Below, in pieces: positions 63,409-64,000 of a DNA stretch of 64,000 bases (position 1 is its first letter; each line of letters begins with the position of its first letter). Source of the DNA: Nocardioides panacisoli (lineage in GTDB: Bacteria > Actinomycetota > Actinomycetes > Propionibacteriales > Nocardioidaceae). The position numbers and the translations under genes are program-made. The stretch spans positions 992,001 through 1,056,000 of the forward strand of contig NZ_CP080409.1 of the NCBI RefSeq assembly GCF_019448235.1, read 5' to 3'. The notes beneath the pieces are model-generated. The model did no database searches. It was not told where the DNA came from and saw only the letters and a program-made list of their open reading frames with translations.

Positions 63409-64000
63409 TCAGACCGGCGTGACGGGGTCACCGCCGCCGAGGACGGCCCGGACGTTGTCGACGGCCAGCTGGGCCATGCGTTCACGCGTGGTCCGCCCGG
63501 CGCTGCCGATGTGGGGGAGTGCCACCACGTTCGGCAGTTCGCGCAGCGGTGCCGGGACCCGCGGCTCGTCCTCGTAGACGTCGAGGCCCGCCGCACCCAG
63601 GGTGCCGTCGGTGAGGGCGGTGACGAGTGCCTGCTCGTCCACGACCGGGCCGCGGGCGGTGTTGACCAGGATTCCCTCCGGGCCGATCAACGCGAGCTCG
63701 CGGGCGCCGATCAGGTGGCGGGTCTCCTCGGTGAGCGGGCAGTGCAGGCTCACCACGTCGGCGGCACCCAGCAGCTCCTCCAGCGGCAGCAGGTCGATCC
63801 CGCGTCGTGCCGCCTCCGCGGCGCCGGACCGGGTCGGCGTGGCGATCACGCGCATGCCGAACGCCGCCGCACGGTGCGCGACCGCGAGCCCGATCCGCCC
63901 CAGACCGACGATGCCGAGCGTGGCCCCGGCGAGGTCACGCCCGACGAAGAGGTCGGTGCGCCACTGCCAGGGGGTCCCGGTGCGCACGAAGCGGTCGGCC
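63409..64000 (-). CDS. D-2-hydroxyacid dehydrogenase, C-terminal part (5' end outside window)
   Basis: The frame is still open at base 64000. The 196 residues seen hold the NAD-binding domain and C-terminus of a glyoxylate/hydroxypyruvate reductase-like enzyme. They show WRTDLFVGRDLAGATLGIVGLGRIGLAVAHRA (GLGRIG), LIGPEGILVNTARGPVVDEQALV (catalytic Arg), GLDVYEDEPRVP (catalytic Glu) and VALPHIGSAGRTTRE (catalytic His). It reduces 2-oxoacids with NAD(P)H. It is convergent with the M14 gene, 3 bp apart. Confidence 0.92.
   Translation of the reverse strand, partial: ADRFVRTGTPWQWRTDLFVGRDLAGATLGIVGLGRIGLAVAHRAAAFGMRVIATPTRSGAAEAARRGIDLLPLEELLGAADVVSLHCPLTEETRHLIGARELALIGPEGILVNTARGPVVDEQALVTALTDGTLGAAGLDVYEDEPRVPAPLRELPNVVALPHIGSAGRTTRERMAQLAVDNVRAVLGGGDPVTPV

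Overview
The window is about 64 kb of high-GC, gene-dense actinobacterial chromosome. A complete Pup-proteasome locus, mycothiol biosynthesis (mshC), RbpA, tatAC, a polyprenol-phosphate mannosyl transferase gene next to lnt, and ectABC all point to Actinomycetia. Gene content and order fit a Nocardioides-like member of the Propionibacteriales. That last step is inference; no marker gene was aligned. Almost everything reads as intact core genome. I see no prophage, transposase, CRISPR array, rRNA or origin, and one tRNA.

Layout. 1-4.8 kb: the end of an acyl-CoA dehydrogenase gene, galactokinase, a GuaB1-type GMP reductase, an orphan LysR-type sensor domain and an epoxide hydrolase-like enzyme. 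4.8-12.3 kb: tRNA-Leu(GAG) with its terminator, a Baeyer-Villiger monooxygenase, an acyl-CoA carboxylase beta subunit, an M20 peptidase, DUF5703, an aldo/keto reductase, uppP and a septum-formation-domain membrane protein. 12.3-15.6 kb: the conserved phosphomutase-DUF3090-SCO1664-mshC string. 15.7-21.2 kb: PAC2 protein, then metH behind a probable SAH riboswitch, and a HAD phosphatase. 21.2-40.5 kb: site-2 protease, trmI, arc, a 5.9-kb non-proteasomal insert (three tandem MFWLYVG microproteins, a methyltransferase, a 24-residue peptide, a ROK regulator and a xylose-type ABC importer), then dop-pup-prcB-prcA-pafA-FKBP-pafB-pafC-tatA-tatC. 40.4-52.5 kb: PhoD phosphatase, diacylglycerol kinase, a HelY-type helicase, a 5'-3' exonuclease, a probable structured RNA, lnt, a polyprenol mannosyl transferase, fxsA, rbpA, an MFS exporter and a GDPD. 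52.5-64 kb: an HTH-MurA fusion, an alcohol dehydrogenase, ectCBA, an SRPBCC-hydrolase-antiporter operon, a RimK/RimB/M14 triad and the end of a 2-hydroxyacid dehydrogenase gene.

How the genes work together. Pup is deamidated by Dop, ligated by PafA and threaded by Arc into PrcBA; PafBC is the DNA-damage-responsive activator usually encoded beside them. Lnt and the polyprenol mannosyl transferase serve envelope lipoproteins and mannoconjugates, and tatAC exports folded proteins. EctABC makes ectoine from aspartate semialdehyde. The ROK regulator very probably controls the divergent sugar importer through an inverted repeat that carries both -35 boxes.

The most striking non-gene signal is a start-site rule. 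At 29 starts a -10-like hexamer (TAGGCT and variants, NAnnnT) ends 6-8 nt before the ATG or GTG with no Shine-Dalgarno sequence, which predicts leaderless transcripts. In four places the TAG stop codon of one gene is also the first half of the next gene's -10 box. I used this rule to choose starts, for example for galK, the PAC2 gene, the exonuclease and the PhoD gene. Other items to follow up are the metH SAH riboswitch with a visible Shine-Dalgarno-releasing platform, the tandem microproteins, the HTH-MurA gene with a palindrome inside its own promoter spacer, and a RimK carrying a C-terminal RCK_C/TrkA-C domain.
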